A DNA stretch of 64,000 bases from Mucidula mucida (taxonomy: Eukaryota > Basidiomycota > Agaricomycetes > Agaricales > Physalacriaceae). Below the pieces are notes generated by a model that worked only from the letters and a program-made list of their open reading frames with translations, made no database searches and was not told where the DNA came from. Where the stretch lies: assembly GCA_015501055.1 (NCBI GenBank), contig JADNYV010000060.1, forward strand, positions 123,174 to 187,173, given 5' to 3'. How positions within the stretch are numbered: the stretch's first letter is position 1; each line of letters opens with the position of its first letter. Position numbers and translations under genes: made by a program. Below, in pieces: positions 22,267 to 33,199 of this stretch.

Positions 22267-24613
22267 ATGTCGGCTCCAACCCAGGAACTACCGAGTTGGC
22301 TGACGTTGCTGACCACCACGATCACTGACTCCAGTGGCGTTCCCCTGACCACGTCAACAACCTTGGTGTTTTTACCATTGACGTACTATGGGCCAAGTGT
22401 AGGTAGTCTTCACTCAAACTTGACTGCGCTCACAAATCGTCTCGTAGATTCCACTGGGACCAGATTGGACATATGGTGGTCTGACCTCGCCAGGGCCAAG
22501 TGAAACGGCGACAGAGACTAGCGCCACCATACCAACGACAACCACGACACCTGTGACATCTATACCTACAACAACGACACTTGCGACACCTATATCTACC
22601 TCTGCGATACCCTCCTCCACATCCCCGCTATCATCATTATCTTCCTTATCTACATTTTCTGCATCAACGTCCCATGGTTCTCCCACCTCCACGGCTACTT
22701 CGGCGCCATCAGGCGGACTCGAGCGCGGCCAGCTCGTTGGCATCATCGTTGGTTCCATTCTAGGTGCCATAGCTATTTTTCTCTTCGCTCTCGTTTGTTG
22801 CCTCAGCAGACGGCGGCGCAGCACTCTCAGCAGTCGTTCGCTCTCTGCAATTGATAGTGAACCTGTCATCATCAATGCTGAGGATGCCCGGTACTCTCCC
22901 CGCGCTAGTGGCGAGGAGATAGACACCCTTCTCCAACCCAGTTCGTCACGCAGACGAAGCGGCCAAACGGGAAGCCTTCCCTCTTCTTCGTCTGGTTCAG
23001 GCTATGGTACGCTTCTCGATAAGCCGACTCTTTCCATGTCGGAAAATCCCATTGAAGAAGAGAGGTACGATCGACCGCTTCATCCATGGCAGCTTCATTC
23101 TCTAGAGGAAGAGGAGGACTCTGTTCTGCCTCAAGGAGAGCCAGCCGGGCATATGACCGATTTTGGTCCTGCCATGCTTCTTCCTCCCCGTCTAGTCGGC
23201 CCACAACCAAGTCATACTTCTATAAAGACCCACCGCTCCTCGTACCCGATCGACGGCGATGAACCCGCTGAGCTGGCAACAGCGCGTCGCGTGAGAGTCG
23301 ATGGCCCCCGTACATCGCCCGAGACTCGCAATTTGCCCCTAGAACCTGCTGATCCGGGACCCAGTTCACGCCGGCGTAGTGGTCGTGGAAGTGGAGGCTT
23401 ACTTGGTCTCACCGGCTTGGGCGGCTTGGGACGTTTCAGCTGGTTCAACCGACGCCACTCTACTACCGATCGTGACTTGGAATCTGGTACCGCGCTGTTG
23501 ACAGACACACCTCCCGAAATGGCTGAACGACGACAGTCGCGTTTAGGAGCAAACTTGGGCCTTGGGTTGACAGCTGAAGGCGATCGGCCGCTATCCAGTG
23601 TCAGTGCGAAGAGTACAGCATCCGATGCGAGTGTGTACCATGATGCGCAATCATCACTTCCCATTACCCCTGGGGTTACACCCCCTCCAAGGGCGCTTGC
23701 TTCTTCAAGCCAAGGTGAATTGCTCTTTTCCAGCGAGCCTGATGTCGATCCATTATCCGGTCCGGTACCGTCCATTTCTGGGGCCCACGCGCTGAGTGGA
23801 GACGTTGATATTCTGGATTTGCCTGCGCCTCGCGGTATATCACCTTTTGGATCTTCGTCGTCAACAAAAACTCCCAGCATTCCTGAACAAGTGCAAGGGC
23901 TTCCGACCCCGGCAGCTTGGAATGACACCATGGGCAAAACACCCTCTATGGGATCATTTGCTGGCCAGTCCGACGGCAGTACTCAAGTCGCCGCTCATGG
24001 CATTACCATTGATATACTTGAGGAGGCTCCTCCAGCTCCAGGTGACATTTGGAAGGCCATGGCATCTATTGTCGGGCTCGACTCATTGGGCGGTGCCGGT
24101 ACAAGGACGACGTTTGGATTGGTATGTTTGCTTCCCTTGAATTTAAGCGTCGAACTTATTTGATCTTGATTAGCCCGTTTTGTCGACCCACCAGAACATC
24201 TTTCTGAAATAGGCTCTCTGCATTCCATGCGGTCTCATTTGAGCCCCAATTCGAGTCGTTCCGCAGGCTCGGCGCCTGCTTCTCGACGGGACGTTTCTTT
24301 CGGGTCTGGGTCGTCCAATAGCCATCCTCGGTCGAAGAGCACGACGAGTGGATCTTCCCTGGCCCATTCAGGAAGTATCTCCTCTGACGGTCATGGGCGA
24401 CGACGCGGCGGTGGCGCCATGTCTCCGGCACTCTCAGCGTTTGGACATTACAGTCCGTTAAATTCTCCTGCACAGGCGCACTTTACGGACGCGTCGGGGG
24501 TGGCCATCGACGACCGGAGAAGCCCGTCGAACGAGTCGCAGTCACCGCCTTTGAGCCCATTGCTCATGTCTCCGTGGGTAGGCGGACTGGATCAAGATTG
24601 GCAGGCGACATGA
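22267..24613 (+). CDS. Single-pass membrane protein with Ser/Thr-rich ectodomain
   Basis: Exon 1 starts MSAPTQELPSWLTLLTTTI; an intron precedes IPLGPDWTYGG. The N-terminal half is Thr/Ser/Pro-rich, a heavily O-glycosylated type. One membrane span is clear (QLVGIIVGSILGAIAIFLFA), preceded by GGLERG and followed by a basic stop-transfer (CLSRRRRSTLSSRS). The long cytoplasmic tail is Ser-rich with many phosphorylatable sites. A last intron (24099-24173) joins GGA to ARFVDPPEHL, giving a tail ending DQDWQAT. No cleavable signal peptide is obvious. The architecture recalls fungal Mid2/Wsc/Axl2-like surface sensors, but no specific domain is seen. Function unknown. Confidence 0.75.
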
Positions 24614-24954
24614 TGCAGAAAATATGTGCTACCTGATCTCTCTCTTACTCCCATTTTATGGATGTGCGTTAGGCACACACAGCATGCAGATCCCTTGTGA
24701 TCATGTCGAAGCGGTCGCTTGTCGCTCCTTCGAGGCTGCTGTCCATTGTAGACCAATCTTGGACGTTTATTTTTCTGCTGTATTTTTCTTGTTTTTTGGG
24801 CTACGATGGAGAGTCGCGCTTCTGCTTTGATCTACGTTTAGAACTGTACTTACTGACGACCTGTCATGATCATGACTTGAAATGTATTGCTGTGATCCGT
24901 TCAACTGTTTGTGTTTGTGTGACTTGAAATCGAACTTGGCACAAAACCATCACC
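24614..24954. other. Intergenic between tandem genes
   Basis: 340 bases containing the 3' region of the membrane protein gene and the promoter of BUB3. No other element recognised. Confidence 0.4.
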
Positions 24955-26183
24955 ATGACTGGTCAGTAAGGACTAATTTCCCTCTCATGAATCTAAATGA
25001 CGCCGTCTAGACTCTCTTCTCCAATCTGCGCCGTTCGACAGTATCTCCCAAGTCCGATATTCACCAGTGAATCCCAACCATTTACTGGCCTCTTCATGGG
25101 ACACGACCGTCCGCTTCTACGACACGACGAGCGAACAGAAAGCCAAGTTTGACCACCGCGCCGCTGTGTTGAGTTGCTGTTTTGGCGATGGAACAAATGC
25201 TTACAGTGGCGGATTAGATTGCACAGTCCGGCAGTGCGTGTTGGCTTTCTTTTTGTCTAGAGCCACAGCTAAACATTTTCCTAGTCTTGGACTTGAAACC
25301 GAAAAATCCGCAAACTTGGGGGCACACGACGACTCCATCTCGTCGCTGGTATGGTCGAGTGAAAAAAGCAGGTGTTTCCTTGGGGGGTGTTGATTGCGAA
25401 CGCTGACAGTGTTTGCAGACGCGCTAATATCTGGGTCGTGGGATCTGTCGGTGCGGTTCTGGGATCCACGCGCGCAGAGTGCGCACCAGTCGACGGAGAA
25501 GATGCCGGAGCGGGTGTACAACATGGATTTGGTCGGCAACATGCTCGTCGTGGCGATGGCCAGTCGACTGGTACGCATATACGACACCCGCAAAATGGAT
25601 ACGGTCCTGCATGAGAGGGACAGCAGCCTCAAGTACTTGACGCGTTCGTTGGCTTGCATGACGGACGGGCAAGGTGCGTTATGTTATTTATTTTGTTACC
25701 ATTCGACTGCTAAAGCTTGGTATAGGATATGCTATGGCTTCGACAGAAGGACGCATCGCTGTGGAATACTTTGACCCGTCACCCGCGATGCAGGAGAAGA
25801 AATACGCCTTCAAATGCCATCGACAGACAATCGACGGCGTCGACCACGTCTGGCCGGTAAACGCCCTTGCCTTCCATCCGATTCACAACACCTTCGCGTC
25901 GGCAGGCTCGGACGGCATCGTGTCCATTTGGGACCACAAGGTCAAGAAACGGCTCAGGCAGTACTCTAAATTCAGCAATCCCGTCTCCTCTATCGCCTTC
26001 AATTGCGACGGCACAAGTATGGCTATTGCGACGTGTTATACTTGGGATGACGGGGAGGCGGGTATGAGGACGGCGGAGCGGCCTGCCATTACGATCAAGA
26101 AGCTGGGCGACGAGGTCAAGGTGACATTCTTCTTCTTTCCGTTTGTCTTCGACATGCTCATCGAATTACAGCCGAGAGCGTAA
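24955..26183 (+). CDS. BUB3: Spindle checkpoint WD40 protein BUB3
   Basis: Kinetochore WD40 propeller binding Bub1/BubR1 and phosphorylated Spc105/Knl1. Exon 1 is ATGACTG, spliced to DSLLQSAPFDSISQVRYSP. Blades include LLASSWDTTVRFYD, AYSGGLDCTVRQ, LISGSWDLSVRFWDPR and VRIYDTRKMD. The BUB3-typical motif GRIAVEYFDPSPAMQEKKYAFKC (in two runs) is followed by HNTFASAGSDGIVSIWD and SIAFNCDGTSMAIA. The last exon encodes only PRA before the stop. Roughly 350 residues fit the family. Five or more short introns. Tandem with the downstream aminopeptidase gene. Confidence 0.93.
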
Positions 26184-26502
26184 TGTATTTCGGTGTATCA
26201 TTTGCCACAATCAATGTCATAATCGTCAATCTTCCCCGCACTCGTGGACATGCATCAGGACTTCCGTTTATTCAGGTGATGGCGGCGAGCCGTCTTCTGA
26301 GACAGGATGTATGGCCATTTTTACAAGGTCAAGTCCCAAGAAATGTATAAATATACAATTCACCGATATCCGTCCTCAATTGAAGCTTGTGCTACTTACT
26401 TGACGACGTTACAGGTGATTAGGCCCATATGATGCTGCGAACTCTTTCATAAAAGGCTACCCAGTTCGGATTCTCCCCTCCCAAGGTAGACTGGATCCCA
26501 GA
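26184..26502. other. Intergenic between tandem genes
   Basis: About 320 bases holding the 3' region of BUB3 and the promoter of the aminopeptidase gene. No other element seen. Confidence 0.4.
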
Positions 26503-27995
26503 ATGCTCCACGCTCCCATGCTTGCAGTCTTCGCACTCTTGACAACACTGGGTACGTGTGTAAACTTTCAGATGCATCATCTTTGTCAACCTTATCATTG
26601 CAGTCTATGCTCAATCCCACCCATTCCTACTTCAAGATATCTGGCCCTCGGGACCAGGAGAAGCCCTGGTTCCTCAGGAGCCGCCCGCCGAACTAACGGC
26701 CATTCTCAACTCGATATCGCCAGCCCGCATCGAGTCGACCATTCGCACGCTCGTCTCATTTGGGACCCGCCACACCTTATCGAACCAAACAGACCCCGAG
26801 CGTGGTATCGGAGCCGCGCGGGACTGGGTCGCTTCAGAACTGCGATCATATGGAGGCCGTCTTCGCGTTCAAGTCCCCAGCTACATCCAGCCGCCCGCAT
26901 CGCGAATTCCCACCGCGACGAATATCAGCGACATAATTGCGACGCTGCCGGGGACGACCGATCCCAATAGGGTGTATGTAGTCTCTGGACACTACGACTC
27001 ACGCGTATCGGATGTGATGAACTTTTCCGACGACGCCCCGGGCGCAGATGATGACGGCTCTGGGGTCGCGGTGTCGATGGAGCTGGCGCGGGTGATGGCG
27101 ACGCAGGAGCTGGACGCGACGATTATATTCGCGGTGGTCGCTGGGGAGGAGCAGGGGCTGTACGGGTCGGCGTTCCTCGCGGATACGCTAAAGAACGCGA
27201 GCGCGAATGTGCAGGGCATGTTGGATAACGATATCGTGGGGAGCTCGACGGCGGACGATGGGACGACGGATCCGTTCAATATCAGGATGTTCGTGCGCGG
27301 GATACCGCCTACGGACTCGGCGAGCGAGATTGCGGATCGGGTGGATATCGGGGGCGAGAGTGACGCGCCGGCGAGACAGCTGGCGCGGTTTGCTGTGGAG
27401 GTGGGGTCGAATGCGGTGACGAACATGTCTGGTGGGTCTTTTGTGCACTTTACTCCCTTTCCACCCCATTAAGTGTGAGTTCTCTCCCGCAGTTCAGATG
27501 ATATACCGCCCCGACCGCTACCTGCGCGGCGGCGACCAAGAGTCCTTCATGAACGACGGCTTCCCGGCCGTGAGATTCACCGAGCCGCACGAAAACTTTG
27601 CGCACCAGCATCAAGACGTGCGCGTCGGCGTGGACGGCGTCCAGTTCGGCGACCTGCCCGAGTTTTGCGACTTTGATTTCATCTCGCGCGTCGCAAAGGT
27701 GAACGGCGCGATCCTGTGGTCGCTGGCCAGTGCGCCTGCTACGCCGCAGAACGTCACCCTCGACTCGGCGACGCTGACCAACAACTCGACACTAAGGTGG
27801 GATCAAGATGCGAGCGTTGATGCGTATGAAGTCGTGTGGCGTCCGACAGAGGTTCCGTATTGGACGCATGTTATTCCTGTGGGGCGCACTGGGCAGGCGA
27901 CGGTGGAGCTTTCGAAGGATAATGTGTATTTTGGGGTGAGGGCGGTGGGTGCTAATGGGTTGGCGAGTCCTGTGGGGTTTCCATTCTCTGGGTAG
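26503..27995 (+). CDS. Secreted M28-family metallo-aminopeptidase with C-terminal Fn3-like domain
   Basis: A signal peptide (MLHAPMLAVFALLTTL, then VYAQS after intron 1) leads into an M28 peptidase domain. Zinc ligands are visible in order: GHYDSR (His), GADDDGSG (Asp), AGEEQGLYGS (catalytic and ligand Glu), DNDIVGSS (Asp) and FTEPHENFAHQHQ (His). The intron at 27430-27493 interrupts between NMS and VQMIYRPD. The last 90 residues (TPQNVTLDSATLTNNSTLRW, then VDAYEVVWRP) resemble a fibronectin type III fold. Probably releases N-terminal amino acids from peptides outside the cell. Coding sequence is distinctly GC-rich at third positions. Several Asn-x-Ser/Thr sites support secretion. Confidence 0.9.
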
Positions 27996-28306
27996 AGTAA
28001 AAGTGATGTTCGAACTCGGAAGGTTAATTGATGCTTCTAGCTTCTATATAAGAGCGGCGATTTGACAAAAGCGGGGGGGGGGGGGGGGGGGGGGGGTAGG
28101 ACGATGTAATGTATTCTCTCCCCGCGAGAGAGACAGCCGGGATGTGAGAGAGCAGAACATAGACGTAGTAAAGAGTAAGCGAACGATTTGGAGGAGACAA
28201 GCAAAGTTTTTCTTTCGGTTCTATGTAGCTGTACGATTGTGTTATTGTGTGCAGACTAGGCGAAGAGAAAAGGAGATGGACATGAACGACTCTGATGGCA
28301 GACAAT
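27996..28306. other. Convergent intergenic region with a poly-G tract
   Basis: Between the aminopeptidase stop and the minus-strand Cys-rich copy. Contains 24 consecutive G (28073-28096) and otherwise no recognised element. Confidence 0.5.
28073..28096. repeat. Homopolymer (G)24
   Basis: An uninterrupted run of 24 guanines, directly visible. Its length is likely unstable in the genome or in the assembly. Confidence 0.95.
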
Positions 28307-28885
28307 TCATAATAGTATACCCTTTTGCTTCACCATCTTCCGAGCCCAATCATGCGGCATCATGCATCCCTCGCCACATGCAGCGCATACTTTGCTGACC
28401 AGCCGGTAGTGTTCAACCTCTCCGCCGCCCTCGTCGTCCGTCAGGATACCGCACCCGCAGAACTCCTCTCCGAGCTTGAGATGTACAGGATCGCAACATG
28501 GGGCGCACGGGACCCGTACATCTCGCCCCTCTTCTCCGCAAAAGCGCATTCTCCCACCACAGTGGAAAAGGGCCTCCCGATATAAGAGTTTGGCCATTTG
28601 AAGGAGGACAAGTTTGCATCTCAATTCGAGGGAGGTGAAATAGTCCAAGAGAAGAGATTGGGACGACATTTGGACTACAGCCTTTTCTACACTAAAGATG
28701 GGACTCCTCAGTAATGCGTCGACCAGAAAGAGGAAGTACCTCACTCAGCCAAGCGCTGCTCCAGTTTCTTTCGATAGGGCAAGGGGGTATTCGTGTCCTC
28801 ACATCCCATTGGATTTTGAGTAGGCTATGAGCTGTAATGATGATCTCCACGCCATAGAAATCTCCACTAGGCCAATGGCGAGACA
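28307..28885 (-). pseudogene. Cys-rich family copy 2, probably frameshifted
   Basis: Two exons can be read. The upstream one carries HWPSGDFYGVEIIITAHSLL, then after a one-base loss relative to copy 3 the other frame reads TPLPYRKKLEQRLAE and a GTGAGG donor. The second exon has VVQMSSQSLLLDYFTSLELR and then the Cys-rich end: VPCAPCCDPVHLKLGEEFCG, CGILTDDEGGGEVEHY, CAACGEGCMMPHDWARKMVK, stopping after KGILL. Pairs of Cys plus two His suggest zinc binding. The second exon is intact, so the C-terminal part could still be expressed. No known domain is recognised. Copies 1 and 3 are at 2.4 and 35.7 kb. Confidence 0.6.
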
Positions 28886-29123
28886 TAGCTTGAGTGTAGG
28901 ATGCAGGCGTGGAAATGATTCGGATGGATAAGCTCTTGCGGGTCCTGAGACATGAGTGATGCCGTCTCTGGGTTCCATTGTCCGACGTAGCGAAAAGGTT
29001 TGCTCGATTTACTTGCCGAATAGAGCGGTACTTCAAGTTGTAGCATCCCAGAAATGCCTCAAACCCACCAGCCAGCGCGAGAGATGCAGTTTCTAGACGC
29101 GCCACCCCAATCTAATTAATCAG

Positions 29124-29990
29124 TCATCCAATAGCCCTTTTCATTGCCTTTTTGTAAAGGGTATCGGTATCTCCACCAGTCAAGGGTGCCACATCAGGGT
29201 AATAACCCAGATAATAAGCACGAGCCGTAACAGGATCAAGGGCGTCGATTGCGGCCACGCTTGTGAGTGGTGGCAGGATGACAAGCTGCAGTGAGTCAAT
29301 AAGTAGTATCAAGAGCACAGATTAGTATACATACACCATCGGGGAACGATCCGCTCCAAAACTAATTCACCATCTGGAAATGGAATTTGATGGAAGGGGT
29401 CCACCAGCCCCCATACGCAGCGAAGAGTTGAGATACTGCATAGAATTTGAAGCCTATCAAGGAAGATGGGCAAGGGACAGCATACCTTGCGACGCGCAAC
29501 CAAATTCTTCATTGTATAACCCTCCACCTTCTTGAGGGTGTATCACATCTCCCGAAGTGTGCGCTGTGTTGTTTCAAGCCTCCCGGTGAGCCTTGCTTCC
29601 ACGTTGAGCAGGTCGCGCTGGGCGTTACTTTCGACATCATGAATCTGAGCTTGGAGACCGATTAGCCCACTTTCCACACTAGGGAGGCCACCCTTGAGAC
29701 TGGAAAGCCCACTTTTTATGTCCGTGAGGCTGGCGTTCATCTCTGCCCTGAAGTCCGTGATTATGCTCTCGAGCCTTGCAGAATTGCGCTGTTTCTGCTC
29801 GTGGCTCGCTCTATACCACGGCGCTACATCAGGATATTCAGCAATGTAGGAGCAACTGAAGGCTATGGCATACGCATGACGGTTGTATCCTGGACACCGA
29901 GGGAGGTATTCATGACTGTATGGTAATACCTTGCACACGCTGCTGCGGCAGCGTCGTTGACGTACGTATCCGCCTGCGCCGACAGGTTTG
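29124..29990 (-). CDS. Coiled-coil protein of unknown function (Agaricomycete-type), possibly broken
   Basis: Minus-strand exons give QADTYVNDAAAAACA, then a helical segment (RLESIITDFRAEMNASLTDI, SGLSSLKGG, IGLQAQIHDVESNAQRDLL) that forms a coiled coil. Further down come DPFHQIPFPDGELVLERIVP and LPPLTSVAAIDALDPVTARA, ending KKAMKRAIG-stop. The order (coiled coil, then FPDG, then LPPLTSVAAI) recalls small proteins common in Agaricomycete genomes with no assigned function. Between TLREM and YTLKKVEGYTMKN the same frame contains a TGA, so either a splice removes it or the gene is damaged. Exon joins are uncertain. Confidence 0.4.
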
Positions 29991-30530
29991 TTTCTGAGAG
30001 CGAGATTATTCAGAGAGATTCAGAAGGAACGCGGTTTACGCGCTACCGCTTGATTGACTACAACAAGACTGTCTCTGGGGGAAGCAGTAGGTGAATTCCG
30101 ATTACCGTATTTATGGGTTGGAGCCTGGACGAGTGCAGTTGCAGGTATGATGGTCAACAACAAGAACTGATTGCATAGGTTCCGTTGTGTGGCGGCAAGT
30201 AAAACCACAGGACGGCTGGCACAACTCCTGCGGCGCACAGGTCTCGGCTAATAAGGAATTTGGTTATACACTTGTTCGAATATTCAATCTTTGAGGCAAA
30301 CACCGACTGATGGGGTTAGGACAAACATCGCAATCGTTTCGTCGACACGGTAGTGACTTAGGAAGAAATTATCCACGTCAGTGAACAAGGATGATGCACG
30401 ACACTTCGGGACAGTCAGAGTTCCTTGGTTATCGACATCGAGTGGCGCACCTAAAGGTACCAAGTATGAGATATGGGACCATGCCAAAGATATCTAAAAA
30501 GTCATCTATTTCCTTTCCTGTGCAGATTAA
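29991..30530. other. Intergenic, no gene recognised
   Basis: Between two minus-strand genes. Short frames only; it should contain the promoter of the coiled-coil gene and the 3' region of the monooxygenase gene. Confidence 0.4.
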
Positions 30531-32188
30531 TTAAGCTAGTTTTTGCATAATGCCATACGATACCTCCAGCAAGTGGTTATACCGATCATCCCATGCCCAC
30601 TGCCACCGGTTATGAACAGTCTCCGCTATACTTTTCAGCTTCGTGTCCGCGTCGGGATCAACCAACGCAAAATTGTTACTATTCTGCTCGGACCGGTCCC
30701 ATATCTCGCTGGCGAAAGGTAACCGCATGTCACTGTAGATTCGCAGAACGTCGCCGAGGTTGTGCTTTGAAGTTCGTTCATGTCCGAGAAGACATGCGAG
30801 AAGATGCGCGTCCTGGGTGCCATTCATTTGGATTAGGGAACGGGGATGTCAGTGTGGCGGACCCACCTCGATGGCCTGGCCAGCGCCCGACGCTTGATGT
30901 GGAAACATGGCATGAGCCTAGGATTCGTTAGGGGGACATCAACGTGGACATTGTTGCGCGTACAGCGTCGCCGATTAGTGCAGTATGACCCGAAGCATAT
31001 GTACTCAACAGGTTGATGCAGAATACTGGCCATTTGCTGGTAATGTCCATGCACTAGACGATCATTCAGAACAGTGTACTGAATAGATGGCGAAGCGGCA
31101 TACATCCAGTAGAGCTTGCACTCGAGGCTCCCACTTATTGAAATCCGTGAGCGTTCTGACCTCCGACACATCCGCAGGTATAGGAGACGATAAGGCGGAC
31201 TGGGTCCCCATTAGTTTCCTCTGAGGACGAAATATGCCGACGTTGAGTAGTGTACCGTTCATGACAGGGTAAGTGACAATATGCTGGCCAAGGTTCAGCA
31301 CCTGACATGGGAAAGATATGAGACTCACTAAGCCACGCCCACAATGCTAGAGCAACGCGTTAAATGGAAGAGATCAGGAGGCGCTAACATGTACCTGCGT
31401 CGGTTCAGCGTCGACCGGGAAGCCCTTCTCCTTTAGTCTGTCAGTCGGAACGAGGGCCCGATATACTATGGACCCTGTCCATATATGCGAGACAGAATCC
31501 ATGTATTTCATCGCGTCGTCCGTCCTACCCTCATTCAACGCGTCATGCGCCATTCTCTCGAACATTGAGGCGCGCACAGAGGACTTGAGTCCGTCAGCAC
31601 CGATTAAAACGTCACAAGTCGCGGAGGATCCGTCGGCAAAGGACAGCGCAAGCACTCCATCAGATGATTCGGTGTAGGATTGTATTCGTTTGGAGTAGAA
31701 GATTTTGCAGTTTGGTGAAAGATGCTTAACAAAGACGTGGTGGATATCGCCTCGGTGAAACGTCTGCAAATGCCCTTTGGACCTGACTTGGCCGAATTCA
31801 AAACCGTCTAGTTGATCGCTCTTTCTGAGGGACCAGGCGACGACTGTAGAGTGATAAGTCAAGGGAGCATATCATGAGTGATAGTATCACGTACCTTCAT
31901 CATCTGTGACAGGATTCGACGCGACCTTTGCGAGGTCCTCTGTCAAACCCATCATCTCCAGGATGCCCCACGTTCGCGGCCAGACCCCGATGCCCGCACC
32001 GACAGGGCTGAATTTGTCTGCCGATTCATAGACCTCGAGTTCGATATTGGGGTATTTGCCGAGCTGCACGGCGCATACGAGGCCGCCTATGCCTCCGCCG
32101 CTGAAAGTAATGAGTCGATAACAGTCACAGCGCGTCGATGGTGTATCACTGACCAAATGATGACTTTGAATTTAGGATTTGGATCCAT
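30531..32188 (-). CDS. FAD-dependent monooxygenase (salicylate hydroxylase-like)
   Basis: Group A flavoprotein monooxygenase. Exon 1 gives MDPNPKFKVII, spliced to CGGGIGGLVCAVQLGKYPNI, the Rossmann GxGxxG that binds FAD ADP. Next come VGAGIGVWPRTWGILEMMGL, FHRGDIHHVF, DVLIGADGLKSSVR (the DG motif) and HIVTYPVMNG. The second FAD motif is completed by splicing out an intron: ALIGDA joins AHAMFPHQASGAGQAIE. The C-terminal exon (DAHLLACLL onward, ending GIMQKLA) is typical of the family. At least six introns. No signal peptide. Probably hydroxylates an aromatic substrate using NAD(P)H; the substrate cannot be inferred. No obvious partner genes nearby. Confidence 0.85.
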
Positions 32189-33199
32189 GGGGCTGGGGAG
32201 GGGGAGTAAAGCAAAAAAGGGATACGAATAAAACTCATATAGCCTTTATGTATGGGACCTGAAGGCTGAGAGTGATAGTATCATTGCAAAGCTGATCGGC
32301 CCTTGGGCCGGTGCCCTGATGTACATCGTTGACAATTATCTGGCCGCTCGAGCCTCGAAAACCTGATGTTAGGTTCTTGGCTGATTCAGTTGTATGGATG
32401 CGAGATGGGCGGTTCAAAGCCTAACTGTGTCTATAGAGAAATACGATAGGAGCTGCGTAAGGAAGAGGATAGTATTCGACTATCCATAGCCAGCTGTCTT
32501 GCAAGGTACTATATCGAACCTGCAGGCTTCAGCGGACTGGAGTCGAGATCGGAGGAAGGAAGGGAACTCCGCGAGCTGCATGTAGATCAGGATGTCGGAC
32601 GAAGACCCTTGTCGTGATGTCGGAGACCAAGCGCTGATGCGCTGATGAATGATGAGTGTATGAAGATGGAGAGCAAGTAGACGTGGAAAGCTCTTCCTTG
32701 ACGTCGGAAAGATGCCTACGCGCCAACGGCTGATTTCCTACGTTAGTATACGCGCTTTTATACATATCGACGTCTTTCAGCGAAAAGGCTCCCTCCTTTT
32801 GGTCCTTTGTCAGTTTCCGTGGAGGTTGACTTGGATTCGGAACACAGAGGAAAACAATGATATAACCTTTTAACGCAAGTAGGATGATCAGTCGATGGTG
32901 GTAGTTAACAGGGGAGAGATCTGAAGAGCTGCTAGAAACCGACACAAGTAGCCACTAGAAGTATGCTCCAAAGCTCTATGCTATTCAGCTGTCGGAAAGG
33001 AGCAAGTCATGCGGATGGAGTCCGTCGGAGCAGTCGGCCGAATCGATCAATTTGTCTTTTGAGATTGACTCACACAAGTTGCTTTCCTCCCTCCACTATC
33101 ACTTAGCTGGTACGCAACGACGTGGACATTGGTCCAATCCTTCAAAAGCTTGGTCGACATCGCCGACAACGACAAGCAGCCCACTCCTTTCCAACCACC
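32189..33199. other. Shared upstream region of the monooxygenase and ILV2
   Basis: About 1 kb between divergent genes. The last 170 bases (33030-33199) are the segment duplicated at 1-170 and at 38.7 kb. The minus-strand frame 32529-32945 has no recognisable motif and is not called. Confidence 0.5.

Noticed and set aside
27188..27469. Long Arg-rich reading frames on both strands inside the aminopeptidase
   Set aside because: They are shadows of a GC-rich coding region; the M28 frame explains all conserved motifs.
32529..32945. Minus-strand frame of 138 codons upstream of ILV2
   Set aside because: No motif, and it overlaps the presumed shared promoter region; nothing supports it beyond length.
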